A DNA stretch of 64,000 nucleotides, from positions 1,930,351 to 1,994,350 of the forward strand of contig WNKI01000004.1 of assembly GCA_015350385.1 (NCBI GenBank), written 5' to 3'. Source of the DNA: Aculops lycopersici. Its lineage: Eukaryota > Arthropoda > Arachnida > Trombidiformes > Eriophyidae. The position numbers were made by a program, and so were the translations under genes. Each line of letters starts with the position of its first letter. Position 1 is the first letter of the stretch. Shown piece by piece: positions 12,001 to 19,500 of this stretch. The notes under the pieces are model-generated. The model made no database searches. It worked only from the letters and a program-made list of their open reading frames with translations, and was not told where the DNA came from.

Positions 12001-12256
12001 TGTCACTCGATTCCGCCGTTACCATCTCTTGTAGGGCGCGAACCGAGAGCGCCTGCTCAATGACAAACACGCACGACGGCATTTCGGGTGGAAAATTCTC
12101 GTTTGCTATGGGCTCCAAAAAACAGTGCCTGTTGCCGAAACCCTCGGCCGCAAGGCAAACCCGCTCGCCGGTCTCCGAGCATTGCAAGCAAACCATATCG
12201 TCCGTTCGAATAAACGAAACGTCATCCTGATCCGAAGTGGTCTCATTTTCGCTCAT
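1..12256 (-). CDS. RyR: Ryanodine receptor, N-terminal ~80%, partial at window edge
   Basis: Intracellular calcium-release channel of the ER/sarcoplasmic reticulum. The start is ATG at 12256-12254 (context TAAGATGAGC). The N-terminus (SDQDDVSFIRTDDMVCLQC, then ERVCLAAEGFGNRHCF) is typical of insect RyR. The frame stays open for 4,085 codons to base 1 with no intron or stop. Domains in order, by approximate residue: inositol-trisphosphate/ryanodine and MIR region (1-420), RIH helical region (from about 700), SPRY1 (900-1165), RyR repeats 1 and 2 (1205-1435), SPRY2 (1500-1720), a Q/S/G/R-rich linker (1790-2170), SPRY3 (2185-2360), a second helical region (about 3190-3330), and RyR repeats 3 and 4 (3775-4040, each opening with PVDT). 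The transmembrane pore lies beyond the left edge. RyR repeat 4 ends near residue 2,950 in vertebrate RyR, so roughly 1,000 extra low-complexity residues are present. The family call is certain; full length is unknown. Confidence 0.97.
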   Translation of the reverse strand, partial: MSENETTSDQDDVSFIRTDDMVCLQCSETGERVCLAAEGFGNRHCFLEPIANENFPPEMPSCVFVIEQALSVRALQEMVTAESSDIRQIGSNGESSVGPTTSTTSTNNATGDQAEGETDDGTGGGDNGASQLSAMQLTSRAGQQVGGGAADSGVGGGNRTLLYGHAVLLRHLHSGMYLATLPICSSSDKLAFDVGLKDTRELGESCWWTVHPGSKQRSEGEKVRVGDDLILVSVATERYLHYTITTDLTLVPPMASASAEAVMSNAKLTGHKQAIVNASFHSTHWSIAPFGTGLSRVKNVGYVFGGQVLRLLHGGDECLTVPPCSSASSSSSTNEQQQQQQQQQQVNQQQQVEPENATATATAAAATFNANQTTATTPSAAKQAEVIYEGGAVMSQARSLWRLDFIRTRWSGGFVQYSNALRIRHITTGKYLGVKEDGQTLCLLSKIEANVRATAFCLKLSKDDGKGSKTGDGGDEKDEEVIGRPMIKYGDSSFFIQHMDSGHWLSYKSYETKKRGIGRVEEKQAILSEEGKMDDCLEFSRSQEEEAKTARVIRKCDALFSKFIKILDHVQQLALLQKSNEFGDEFLDGLTQGPGGDSQDGRYGLPSGRGDQPRHSGKKRGSVATSAVAVAALSGLAPLFPSTLESDAGRKSQVAGGSQDFLQQQQQQLQSGSQSPGGTQRRFDALLGGSQVTAAASLFPYTSQVEMSKCLEDLIDYFAPPEEGCDHEQEQNRLRALRNRQDLFQEEGILNLILDAIDKINLISGQGLLVLLLGEESSSTWEAITGYFYQLLAAIIKDNHTNCAQFAQSHRLNWLFSRLSSQQASEGTGMLDVLHCVLVDSPEALNMLKESHIKVLISLLEKHGRDPKVLNVLCSLCVSNGVAIRSSQNTITNHLLPGRNLLLQTRLVDHVASMKPNIYVARVEGSAMYHRWYYEVIVDHIELINNLCPHLRVGWANTKGYLPYPGGGSYWGANGVGDDFYSYGFDGQYLWTAGRPVLVRIPPTSTMTRQEVMQNQFMDYGQQQQAMLENYASQQTEFVSTSSPAAGGGGGAGVDSATGAGQTSDGLTSIANIDPFTHSPYLRLQKGDVIGCFIDLSVPAIQFTINGKQIFGFFKNFNVTNGGFFHPVISFSAKVSCRFLFGGNQGELRYRPPAGFSPIVEVLLPRQEVAVEPCFSFGDLAKQTVAGPQTTPDSLPQTVMDLIYIPKVIDTQNIELSQHLESLRDSLAENMHELWSMSRIEDGWIYGEDHDEQNQTHPFIAPFNVLPPLGKKYKLDLASQTIKIIFGLGYKIVAPSTNQDGCGGGGSKMLGNQQQQTGQRVKTYKLPNMPYLQPNGYKPAPLDLSNAELTPQMNQLVELLAENIHNIWAAEKISLRWTYRRRDPLSELGDDYTDARSCHLLPYKFVDDEIKLKNRQSALETVFTIFAYGYHIEPASPMDRMSTMDAMTPMVGSDNDLLSPSLGGTPGGGARSPISRPVSQASGINSAAISGSGSSEPPLTGYEVILNNALEVGLRHYRAEKTYAVSQGRWYYEVEICSPINSSTGGGSGVGGNSIGINAKSSANQKLGHIQIGWANLNFQSSSMSLGCDENSWAFDCHLGRKVHCSNHESFGQVAQEHDVIGCMLDLNDRTISYSLNGKLMLDYLGNEMAFGSSELPNDPNGYVPAITLGVDQRVRLCFGQDVEQLRYFTDYGLQEGYHPFCVNMHKPITLWYNKREPNFVNLDDLNPAELNVDVIRIPPGSDSPPALKICYKSFESQERASWEYLRLSLPVTINSELIDESDKIAKMQEIQSQQLRLAYSKVRELGKNSRAGLRGATDAGEALTGGRHPARLEQHMLQSGFSIADIKDLQRSYESPDQHHNESSSGGGGYLSGLNLTGHSRQQQRQRQQLVKTRSVDEKGQSGTVPSLAVPSFSEAQRMMSAETGSKPSKSSLLKRRNTGFTGLLRGSSTSLENINATNQQQQQQQQQQQLLLQQQQEQRGGKRQRFQSTDQTAELVDLSAKTTRSKSTFKSLFGSMKGSRTSTSGQEPRSQSLSRQLEPSGQLSVPKISIQNDNHFGQQSANNLRLPGGGGQRSRSLSRSGSYQSLLGSLNAPDDSNSQPVAPSTGGGRGLVRRLSRVGLGGGGSSGSSSSPSKAQQQQQQQASRQATGGPVQAGGASGQSSPGELSAGYDSSQFDLAQLDPATLDLIDEYYYGVRIFPGQEPSHVLCGWVTSLYKHENLHTLQDIQHTQIVQSVSLLTGQPEVCERRECYLLNAGQLYKEMHPVASASSASGGPTGGANDASSSNASNANQQQQQQQASASAESGTRSNRGMLIGCHVDTSTGVLFFTVDGKMTKYKVQLEPQTKLYPGIFFQATTGDCLQFELSRTPLTLPLSAAILNLTSRHVNPQCPPRLKVQTMQPCTWSRVPNVSLRPNSLKLSESRGWSMLADDPLVMLVVYIPEENRCLDVLELIEHERLLRFHSYTLILYGALCAQGNHKVAHIICSYVDQRQLLYAINSDYLSGDLRRGFADLLIALHLEFHAYGRHLTQNEFIVPITKQLCQLYGDLGADGQMSSLVHSFSRIECVSIRTEMNMSPIGFDLNSISDSTATGATNAATTGANFVKLLSTPHFPIRILKKLVFKALDEAVFKGNLPIRDLPGGSNENLFVPLLKLADKLLLIGCITNQELGRLLSLVDPETFERPNVEQGVSLDSQQGLAGLSFLALGANSPSSVWKPTILEQPALSLNHQSQPGRHLNSKGLLQMRKLDEHVKLIICHILHHLLDIQLRHRIESIMAFSVNFVGQLQTDQRRRYEEIKTSNMPSHLTARKTREFRCTPKEQMRYILNFKSNTETDDLNASPSSETLRQTLKSLHSSMMKQIKVIIESNGSDDGNSNHDLKSDEYYARQRQQDSDYYADAGGGGATSGGGAAAANEQKSTILSSMQKLLRVLKLVKATLLSQHPKIDSHLRNQNGHFTSLLGYSGQTELKFIKAIVKTIVKWAEESSIESKLLVRQMFHLLLRCYNGVGELIEALNNSYVIGEKSKQDVIDLLQVLSKVRALLAVQMGPAEEEVMRDCLWTLVNNVVFFQHPDLIRILRVHENVMHVMMNTLSKRSRAAQSGSGAAATSAALTSAASSSNQTDLQGQQQVSSAGAAAIVRQRTQSIPGLQPVAGGAVQGQGQGGSGQNQQGASSAIDQNTGQEEQEDDISKMVVSCCRFLCFFCRSSAKNQKAMFEHLGFLLENSNILLSRPSLRGSTPLDVAYSSLMENHELVLALRESYLEKIAIYLSRCGLQSNQELTDKGYPDVGWDPVEGERYLDFLRFCVWVNGESVEENSNLVIRLLIRRPECLGPALRGEGPGLFAAIKDAIAMADKIHASQQDARRRVQLENLASGNVDEQMEIEGNDEDEDSINMGSAILNFYCALVDLLGRCAPDLLTIGQGKHESIRARSILKSLVPLQDLRQAISLRFSLVSPQCSILAIDEFPFASTASSFMPNHKQSLVLFLERVYGIEDQETFFSLLEEAFLPDMRAATMLERCQPVSTGSSPEFVGSNEQSDFNNLATGGGGGGGQANEQADNEDSPENEMTLALNRYLGNSAIPLLIRESHYFKNAENYANLLEPTLHTVYRLSKVKILTKGQRESVSDFLIALTREMQPHQLLKLLRKLTVDVAVLNESTTVALRLLTLHYERCSKYYGSSGNSQPSASGVYVSEEERRLTMVLFTNIFDSLSLMDYDPELFENALPCLNALACALSPDYSLTESREFSMPSKSSKKQTNNSDQASNQPAASQQSVGPYTPQPVDTQNVELSPELRQLALGFSEHYHDAWASRKLDRDWTFGEQYNFKNKTHPRLKPYALLTQFERDRYIEPIEEAMKALIAMGWTIDRMEQTSSQQQQQQQQVAGSSGGLSRSSSRLTGGSGGDLYGASSRLSPSQQREMIANYNPQPVDTSNLSLSRELQNLAERSAENAHDLWARKQMEDWELKLRSTSGDFLRAPIMLHPMMVPYDLLTDKEKRKNRDRSQELLKYMLFEGYKVFRLDELDLPPQQVVNARGRINSHAGTESNYNIDISRSGSSSASSKRRFAYSILDKLIAYADTVMVKL

Positions 12257-12575
12257 CTTATGGCCAGCTATCTCTTTGAATACGTTTGGCTTAATTCACA
12301 TTAAATGAGGTTTAATATGATGATGATGATAAGAATAATGATAATAATATACAAGAGGGTGAGACCTTGACGTTGCCTACGACGCAGCTCCTATTCCCTT
12401 CCTATGGAAATGTTTATTCATTTAATTCAACTCACTGAATGCCACTTTCTTTGCCCTGTAAATCGCATTGCCCTTCTACCAATAATCTAATTGATTTTCT
12501 GGTAAGGGGAAATTTTCTTCAATAGAAAAGAAAACTGTTGCATGAATAGAAAGGTCGTCGACGATAGGTAGTAAC

Positions 12576-12581
12576 TTTATT
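12576..12581 (-). terminator. Candidate poly(A) signal for the folate dehydrogenase gene
   Basis: TTTATT on the plus strand reads AATAAA on the minus strand, about 595 bases past the stop codon at 13175. No canonical hexamer is closer. The hexamer is common by chance, so the assignment is tentative. Confidence 0.3.
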
Positions 12582-12686
12582 ATTTTCCTTTAATAAATTA
12601 GAATAGAATGAGGAGGATGGGATCGAATAGGACGTTGGTAAGGCGCTTGCATTGGAGAGAGGCGAGAGGCGTTTGTGCGGCGAGCG

Positions 12687-12726
12687 GGACCTAGCGGCTG
12701 CGTGGCCTCAGCGCGTCGCTAGGTCC
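12687..12726. repeat. Inverted repeat with CTAGCG core (element copy 1)
   Basis: Perfect 10-base arms GGACCTAGCG (12687-12696) and CGCTAGGTCC (12717-12726) are separated by 20 GC-rich bases. It shares the ACCTAGCG core with two other inverted pairs (24459-24493, 29155-29182) and five single copies. It lies in the RyR upstream region, so it may be a binding site or a structured 5' UTR element. Confidence 0.7.
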
Positions 12727-13174
12727 TGTGCGCTGCGCGGTCGTGCATTCAGTATGGCAGAGTCTAGACAAGTCAAGTCATGTTGAGACAACTACGTTTA
12801 ACTTGATGCCGTCGTCATCTTGAGCAAAGTTAGGTGAAGTGGGCCGAGTGGAGGAATGCAGGAGGCTTGAGGTGAGGCAACGATGTTAGTGGCCACGGTT
12901 ATGACTGAAACTGTGGCATCAACTAAGGCGGCGAGGACGATGACTATGACGAGTAAGACGACAGCTAAAATGAAGACGACGACGAATACTACTAAGAGGA
13001 CTGTTGCGGCTGAGCCGCTTCCAGGAAGAAGAGCAACATATTGAAACAATAGCTAAAGTGTGTACATCTACAACAGTAATGACGATGGAGAGAGGATATT
13101 GCGCTGCTGTGCTAGTGGTAGTAAACTAAAGTGTTGGTGCTAGGGTTTATATATTTCGTATTTATATTACATAA

Positions 13175-15973
13175 CTAATATTCCAAGGTGACTGTTTTGG
13201 TTCGTAAATATTCATTTAGTGCCTCCTGACCGAGATCCTTACCGAAGCCGCTCTGTTTGAAACCGCCAAATGGTGCGGCTACGTCGGTTTTGTTGTAGAC
13301 ATTTATAAAGCAAGTGCCGCAATCGAGTCCGTCCACAACTTTCATTGCTTTTGAAATGTCCTTTGTAATTACACCTGACGCTAGACCATAGGCGGTACGA
13401 TTGGCTCGCCTTATAACCCCATCGACATCCTCGTTTGCAAACTTGCTTATAATCATTATGGGCCCGAAGGATTCCTCTTTGGCAATAAACATCTCGTCTT
13501 GCACGTCGGTAAATATTGTCGGCATGAAAAAGTAACCCTTGCGATCAAGCCGCTTGCCGCCATACAAAAGAGTTGCCCCCTCCTCTACACCACGATTACA
13601 ATAGGCAATTAAATCGTCTAAATGTTTCTTGTGATTCTGAGGTCCATGTGAAGTGGATCTCTTTAGTGGATCATCAATGGTGATTTTCTTTGTTTCCTCA
13701 AGAACCAGCTTGACAAATTGATCGTGGATTGAGTCCTCGACAAAGATGCGACCAGCGGCAATGCAATTCTCACCCTTGTTAAAAAATACACTTGACATTC
13801 CAAATTTAACCGCCTTGTTCATGTCGCCATCGGCAAAGATAATTAGTGGCGACTTGCCTCCCAACTCCAAGGAACATTTCTTCAAGTTTGACTTGGCACA
13901 CGATTCCATCACGAGCTTACCTGTCGGCGTTGAACCGGTGAAGCCAATCTTCTTAATTTCAGGATGATCCAATATTGCCTGGCCACACTCGCCACCTCTA
14001 CCTGGCACCACATTGACCACACCCGGCGGAAAGCCGGCCCTTGCGACCAGCTCGGCCCATTTGAGGGCCGTTAGTGGGCAAGCTTGTGCTGGTTTCAGGA
14101 CGAGCGTGTTGCCGGCCGCTAAACAGGCGGCCGATTTCCAAGCGACCATCATTAGGGGATAATTCCAAGGTGTAATGATGCCACATACTCCAATGGGCTC
14201 CTTTTTGGTCATGGTTAGATTGGAATTCGGTCTTGCATTGTTGATCGGAATTGTTTGGCCGTGAATCTTATCGCACCAGCCGGCAAAGTAGCGGAATACA
14301 TCGATAGACATTCCAATGTGAGTTTTAAGGGCCAGTGTGTAAACCGCTCCACTATCTAAACTCTCCAAAGTGGCCAGCTCATTCTTGTGCTGTTCCATCA
14401 AATCGGCCAGTCTAAACATTAATTTTCCTCTATCCCTAGCATTCATTCGACGCCATTCACTTTCCGGCTGAAAGGCTCTCTTTGCCGCCTTAACCGCCCG
14501 ATGGACATCCTCCTTTGTTGCGACCTGAACGGTGCAAATAATTTCCTCGGTGGTGGGATTAATATTAGTGCTGCTATTGGGCGTCAGTGAATCGACAAAT
14601 TGATTATCAATAAATAACTGATTTGGAAACGAGAGTTCCATCTTGTTTGCTACCATTCTAATTGGCTCAAAGTTCAACTCGCAACCACCTGATGATTCGC
14701 CGCGAGTTCGACGAACCACTAGTTCGGTGAATTCCTCGAATTGAGTTGCCATATATACGTCCTCATTCTCGAGCTCCAATGAGTCACCAACTAGTTCCTT
14801 AACCTCCTCCACCAACCTAATTACGTCCATACTACCTGCACCTGCAAAAAAGAAGTCCGTTGAGGGGGTCATTGCATCGGAGGACAGGATTGCCGACCAG
14901 ATTGATTGAATTGACGATTTGAGTTTCATCTCCTCCTCGGTTAGCACCAATGGTGGCCGATTGGACTCGGCGCTTCCGTAAGCGGAAGCCTGCATCATTT
15001 TCCCTGTAGCAACTATCTGAAGTTTGGCCACATTCACCGGTCTCGTGGGATCCTCATTCGGGTACATGAGCAGACCATTTGAGTGAATGATTGCTTTCTT
15101 ATTTAGCCCCTCAATCTCAACATACCGCAAGACGTCCGGCTCGCCGTAGTCCTCAATATGGTATTTGGTAGACGAGAAGAGTTTAACTTTCTCAAAATCG
15201 CAACTACCATTAGTATCACCCGAACCATCGGAAATTGGTCGCATCATAACCCAAGCGCCAGGTACCTTATCGCAACCCCTGATAAAATTGTGCAATTGAT
15301 CGCTGGTAACCTTGGAGCTAAAATCTATCTTAACTCTCTCCTCTTTGCCTCGCAATATCTCGTCGTAAGTTGCCCCCTCCTCCGGTTGCGCTATGCATGG
15401 TGCTTGATTAGTTCTAATAAGATTAACTGATTCAACAAGTGCCTTTATACCTTCTGGAAATAAAAAGCGACTGTAGAGCGACTCGACGGTATCGTTGGGT
15501 TCAACGAAACACTTGCGCTTCATTAAAATTGGTCCAGTGTCTACCCCCTGGTCTGTCCAAAAAATGGTCAGTCCAGCCTCCTTATCGCCTTCGATTAGTG
15601 TCCAATTGATTGAGGCCGCCCCACGGTGACGAGGCAATAGAGATGGATGATAGTTGATTGACTTAAATTTGGGAAAGTTGATTACTTCATCAGGTATAAA
15701 TTGCTCGCAAAATGGCAGTACGTTCAAATCGGGCCGGACAGTTTTGTATTGCTCGTAAACCTCCTCTATGGCCTTGCCACCTAAACGCCATCTCTTAAAC
15801 TTAAACACCGGAATATCATATTGCTTTGCCGTGGTGGCAAGGATATCCTCCCTGCCAGTTTTTGCGTCATCGAGGGGCGTGAACACGCCACATACTTCAA
15901 TACCCGGCTCCTCGAGTAGGGCCTTGAGAAACTCTGCCGAAAAGGCCGCTTGGCCAATGATCGCGATCCTCAT
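13175..15973 (-). CDS. ALDH1L1: 10-formyltetrahydrofolate dehydrogenase (ALDH1L family)
   Basis: Oxidises 10-formyl-THF to THF and CO2 with NADP+, in one-carbon folate metabolism. The 932 residues compare with about 900 usual. Three parts are visible. Residues 1-310 are the formyl-transferase/hydrolase domain, with INYHPSLLP (His109) and VDTG (Asp145) matching the catalytic His/Asp pair. Residues about 345-425 are the acyl-carrier-like domain, with Ser381 in GAGSMDV as the phosphopantetheine attachment site. Residues about 450-932 are the aldehyde dehydrogenase, with the FTGSTPTGK cofactor loop, ELGGKSP (Glu703) and NKGENCIAAG (Cys737). The start is ATG at 15973 in context ACAAGATG. The gene is a single exon. 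There is no obvious N-terminal targeting peptide, so a cytosolic ALDH1L1-like form is more likely than mitochondrial ALDH1L2; that choice is inference. Confidence 0.96.
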   Translation of the reverse strand: MRIAIIGQAAFSAEFLKALLEEPGIEVCGVFTPLDDAKTGREDILATTAKQYDIPVFKFKRWRLGGKAIEEVYEQYKTVRPDLNVLPFCEQFIPDEVINFPKFKSINYHPSLLPRHRGAASINWTLIEGDKEAGLTIFWTDQGVDTGPILMKRKCFVEPNDTVESLYSRFLFPEGIKALVESVNLIRTNQAPCIAQPEEGATYDEILRGKEERVKIDFSSKVTSDQLHNFIRGCDKVPGAWVMMRPISDGSGDTNGSCDFEKVKLFSSTKYHIEDYGEPDVLRYVEIEGLNKKAIIHSNGLLMYPNEDPTRPVNVAKLQIVATGKMMQASAYGSAESNRPPLVLTEEEMKLKSSIQSIWSAILSSDAMTPSTDFFFAGAGSMDVIRLVEEVKELVGDSLELENEDVYMATQFEEFTELVVRRTRGESSGGCELNFEPIRMVANKMELSFPNQLFIDNQFVDSLTPNSSTNINPTTEEIICTVQVATKEDVHRAVKAAKRAFQPESEWRRMNARDRGKLMFRLADLMEQHKNELATLESLDSGAVYTLALKTHIGMSIDVFRYFAGWCDKIHGQTIPINNARPNSNLTMTKKEPIGVCGIITPWNYPLMMVAWKSAACLAAGNTLVLKPAQACPLTALKWAELVARAGFPPGVVNVVPGRGGECGQAILDHPEIKKIGFTGSTPTGKLVMESCAKSNLKKCSLELGGKSPLIIFADGDMNKAVKFGMSSVFFNKGENCIAAGRIFVEDSIHDQFVKLVLEETKKITIDDPLKRSTSHGPQNHKKHLDDLIAYCNRGVEEGATLLYGGKRLDRKGYFFMPTIFTDVQDEMFIAKEESFGPIMIISKFANEDVDGVIRRANRTAYGLASGVITKDISKAMKVVDGLDCGTCFINVYNKTDVAAPFGGFKQSGFGKDLGQEALNEYLRTKTVTLEY

Positions 15974-16536
15974 CTTGTAGGTGATATTTATATGAAATTT
16001 ATAAATAAATATTCAAAGTGATGATAACAACGTGAGCTATAATAATGATAGATGTGGAAGTGTTAAAAGTTTTAAATATTTTTTAGAGATACAATCGTAA
16101 TTATCTTGGACTTGATCCTTGGAGGTTCGAAACGCGAATGCGACTGACCATGCCGCAGTCGTCTCCACATACAACCAGCGACCAGCGAAAGGCAACCTGT
16201 TGTGTTTGTTGGTACACTTGCAATGGCCAACCTGTACAAATAGTGTAAACACTAGCATTCAATGAACTCATGGGTAGTCCATTGATACCATCTCTAACAT
16301 TATCTCTACCGTACAAGAAGGAATTGAAATAGAAATGTTCTCTAGATAGACTCTAGAGCATTAGAGCAGTTATTTCGGGCCACTCCAGATTCTAATCGCG
16401 TGATTTTGATACTCGAGAGATCCAATTGATTTGGCGGGTTCTTGTTTCTTTCCATCTTGTACCATATGTTTTGTCCTAACCAGTTGATTTTACCCTTCAT
16501 AAATAGAATCGTTATTTAATAATTGAAATATCTGTG
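15974..16536. other. Intergenic: folate dehydrogenase promoter and ZIP 3' flank
   Basis: This 563-base gap separates two minus-strand genes in head-to-tail order. It is AT-rich next to both genes. A reverse-strand ATTAAA variant poly(A) hexamer lies at 16520-16515, right after the ZIP stop. I see no coding potential beyond short random frames. Confidence 0.65.
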
Positions 16537-19500
16537 CTAAAAATCTATGAACGATAGGACAAAAATAATTGAAATTCCAATGAAAATGCCAATATTTTGC
16601 AACAATAGCAACTTGAGAGTCTTTGCAATCGACGATTCCCGACTTGTGTCCTCTAGGGTTGCGCTTAGTTCGCCCATCATATCAACGAGAGCAATGTAGA
16701 GGAAGACTCCAGCGGCTAGAGCCGATATATATGATGCACCATCGTTGACATCGCCCAAGATTATGCCGACTGCCATGCCAAAGTAACAGGTACAAGCTGA
16801 GAGAAAGTTGTAACCCAGAGCTTGGCGAACGGTCATGCCCGACGAAACCAAGACCGCAAAGTCGCCAAGTTCATGTGGAAACTCCTCGCAAATTACTGCC
16901 ACGGAGATACTAACACCTGATAGAATTGACTCAGAGAAGGCGGCTCCAATTGAGATGCCATCGATGAAATTGTGCAACCCATCGCCGAGTACAATCATCC
17001 AAGCAACAGTAGAAATTTCCCTTTTAGCTTGTTGATAATTCCTACTGCTTCCACTCCTTTGATGATGACGATAACGGTCTGGTCTATGTCTACCTGGAAA
17101 TTGGTTAATGGATCTATTGTAATTAGAATCTCCACTGAAGTCAAATCTCGATTGATCTGGATGAACCCTAAACCCATAGTGTTGATCGTTGTGAAAATTA
17201 CTATCCACATTAAATTGGCGCTGGTCTCCATATTTGGCCTTCGAGTATTCGGTCATCTTGCGGTTTACCGCTCGCACCTGTTGAATTTCGGCAACGGCAT
17301 TGTTGTTATAAAAATCATACTCGTCGTCGTCGCTATCTAAATTATTCTGATCCTGTACATAATCCCTCTCGTCGCCACTGGAGCCACCGAGATCATAGTC
17401 GCCAAATTGCTCCTCCTCGTCGGACATGTCGTAGGCGGCCATCTGTTGGCCCCACCTATTGGCAACGGGGCTCGTGGAGAGAGAGGAGTTAGATGAAGAC
17501 GAATGATTGCTGCTATTGCTAGTCGACGAGGTGGATGTCGAGTCTAGCTGCGTCGATGATCTAGATGGTTTCTTGATAACCTGTTGTTGCTGACTGTCTA
17601 ACTTGTGAGCTGGATCCATCAGGTGACGCCGCTGCTGTTGGCGCAGCTGCTTCCGCCTCTTCGCCGCCAACAACTGTTGCTGCCTGCTCTTCCGGCGCCT
17701 AGACCTCCGCTGGGCTCTTAGCTGATTCGCAGCGAGTGCTGTGTTTGCATTTAAGTTTACAGGTGAGGTCACAGCACCGCCGCCGCCGCTACTTATAAAG
17801 CTACTTGTTACTGTCGGGTGGTTAGACTTGATGGAGAAAAGTCCACGTTTTTGGGGTGTAATCTTTGAGTGAACCTGCTGTTTTGGTGCTAAAGTTACAG
17901 ATTTACGACTCTTTTTCTCTAACGACATTGCTGAAGAACCAACCTGTTGCTCGTAATACACCCCTTCAAGCCGAGGAGAGGTGGTGTTGGTGGTTTTTGT
18001 CGACCATTTATGCCGCGAGGAAGAGGAGGTTTGCTGCTGGCGCTCAAACTCGCCACCTGTTGCCGAGGGCATCTGTAGGGAATTTGAGCTTCTATGGTTG
18101 AGTCTCTTAGATTTCTTATGCTTGTGTCGTGTATCTAAAATGATTCTCATGATTCTCTCCGAGCAAAAGAACAGGTAAATTCCCATAAATATGATGAAAG
18201 CCTTGAGTAAAAAACCTTGATTCGACTCGCGCTCTTGCAACTCAAATGCCTGAGGTATGAGACTAAACAAAGCACTTCCAACTAAACTGCCAACCGCCAG
18301 ACCCTCAAATAAAGTCAAGCTAGCCCTGTAATCTTGTTGTTTAGATGACGAAGATTGCTGTTGTTCAGGCGACCTGTTGTTGCTGCCACTTGCAAAGTCT
18401 AAGCTACCTGAATAATCGTGAGGTGAGTCGTTGCGCAGGTGACTCCTGTCCGCAATGCCACTCGATGGATCGAGCTCACTATTCGAGGACGAAGTTGAGG
18501 ATTCATCTTCGTTTGCGGTGGCCGTAGGTCCCAAGAGGGGAGTTATCGATAGTCCAATGAGTGAGCAGAAGCAAACTATGGTTACAAATAATGTAGCAAA
18601 ACCCCATACAGTTATCATTGGCGGCCTATCGTCGCGACGAACCATGCAGAGTCCATCCTCTTCGTGCAATTGAAACAATATGAGTGGACACAATTTGGCC
18701 AAACTCAAACTGAGCGAGTCCCTCAAGGTCTTCGTCTGGCCCAACCTGTTGGCTGCCATTTTGTTGTTTTGACTAACAGTCGGCTCTTGCTGCTGCTGTT
18801 TCTGCTGGCTAAATAAAAACTCGTCCCTCGTCGTCAACAGGTTGCCGACTTCATCCGCCTCGTTCTGTTCCAGTTTCTCTCCATTTGGATGGCCGCCACC
18901 AGTAGCTCGGCGCTGACTTAGTTGCCTTGGTGTCTGATGGGCAGGCAATACTTCCGGCTCCATCCTCTTCAGTGTGGCCACCACTGCCGAGCGCCACTGG
19001 CCGCCCAAAAGACGTACAAAATCCTCGGCCGACTGACAATCGACAACCAGGCGGCACAAGCGCCCCAATCTCTGCGTGTTAATCTCAAGCTGAGGCGCTG
19101 GTTGCAATGGCAACTCGCCGCCCGAAACTTGAGCTGGCTGCCTACTTGTTGCTTCTGGTGACTGGGAGCCAGTTAACATTTGCATTGACTTGTACGAGGA
19201 GGTTTCCGATGTTGAATCGGTGAAAATTTGATCCGAGTTGCCGCCGGCTCGCGGTAGAACCGGAAGTGACTGTTGCTGCTGCTGACTCATTGGTCCGCCA
19301 TTTAAACTAACAGTTTCATATTCCATTCTTGCCTCGCGATCCAGGAGCATGTTACGGTGTCGCTGTCGCAATTCAAACTCGTAAATCTTGACCAAATAAC
19401 TGCACCTTTTGCTCGACTCTGTCTCTCGTCCCGAATCATCGAGTTGCCAGAGCGGTTGTCGCTGGCCACTTATTGCTCTTGTTGTTGTTTCGCTCGATTT

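Larger units (their letters stand above)
12257..13174. other. Intergenic: RyR 5' flank and ALDH1L 3' flank
   Basis: This 918-base gap lies between two minus-strand genes. It should hold the 3' UTR of the folate dehydrogenase and the promoter/5' UTR of RyR. It contains an inverted repeat (12687-12726), a reverse-strand AATAAA at 12581-12576, GAT/GAC-rich triplet runs (12310-12350, 12930-13000) and a GC-rich block at 12640-12760. I see no convincing coding region. Confidence 0.7.

Noticed and set aside
1..12256. RyR as a processed retro-pseudogene
   Set aside because: Over 12 kb without a stop and with conserved domains argues for constraint, and all neighbouring genes are intronless too.
12798..13049. 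Minus-strand hydrophobic frame resembling a small membrane protein
   Set aside because: It starts at TTG, lies in the 3' flank of ALDH1L, and its Val/Leu/Ile run comes from GAC/GAT triplet repeats. No family resemblance.
16120..16200. GGTTCGAAA string resembling a tRNA B box
   Set aside because: No matching A box or acceptor stem could be found around it.
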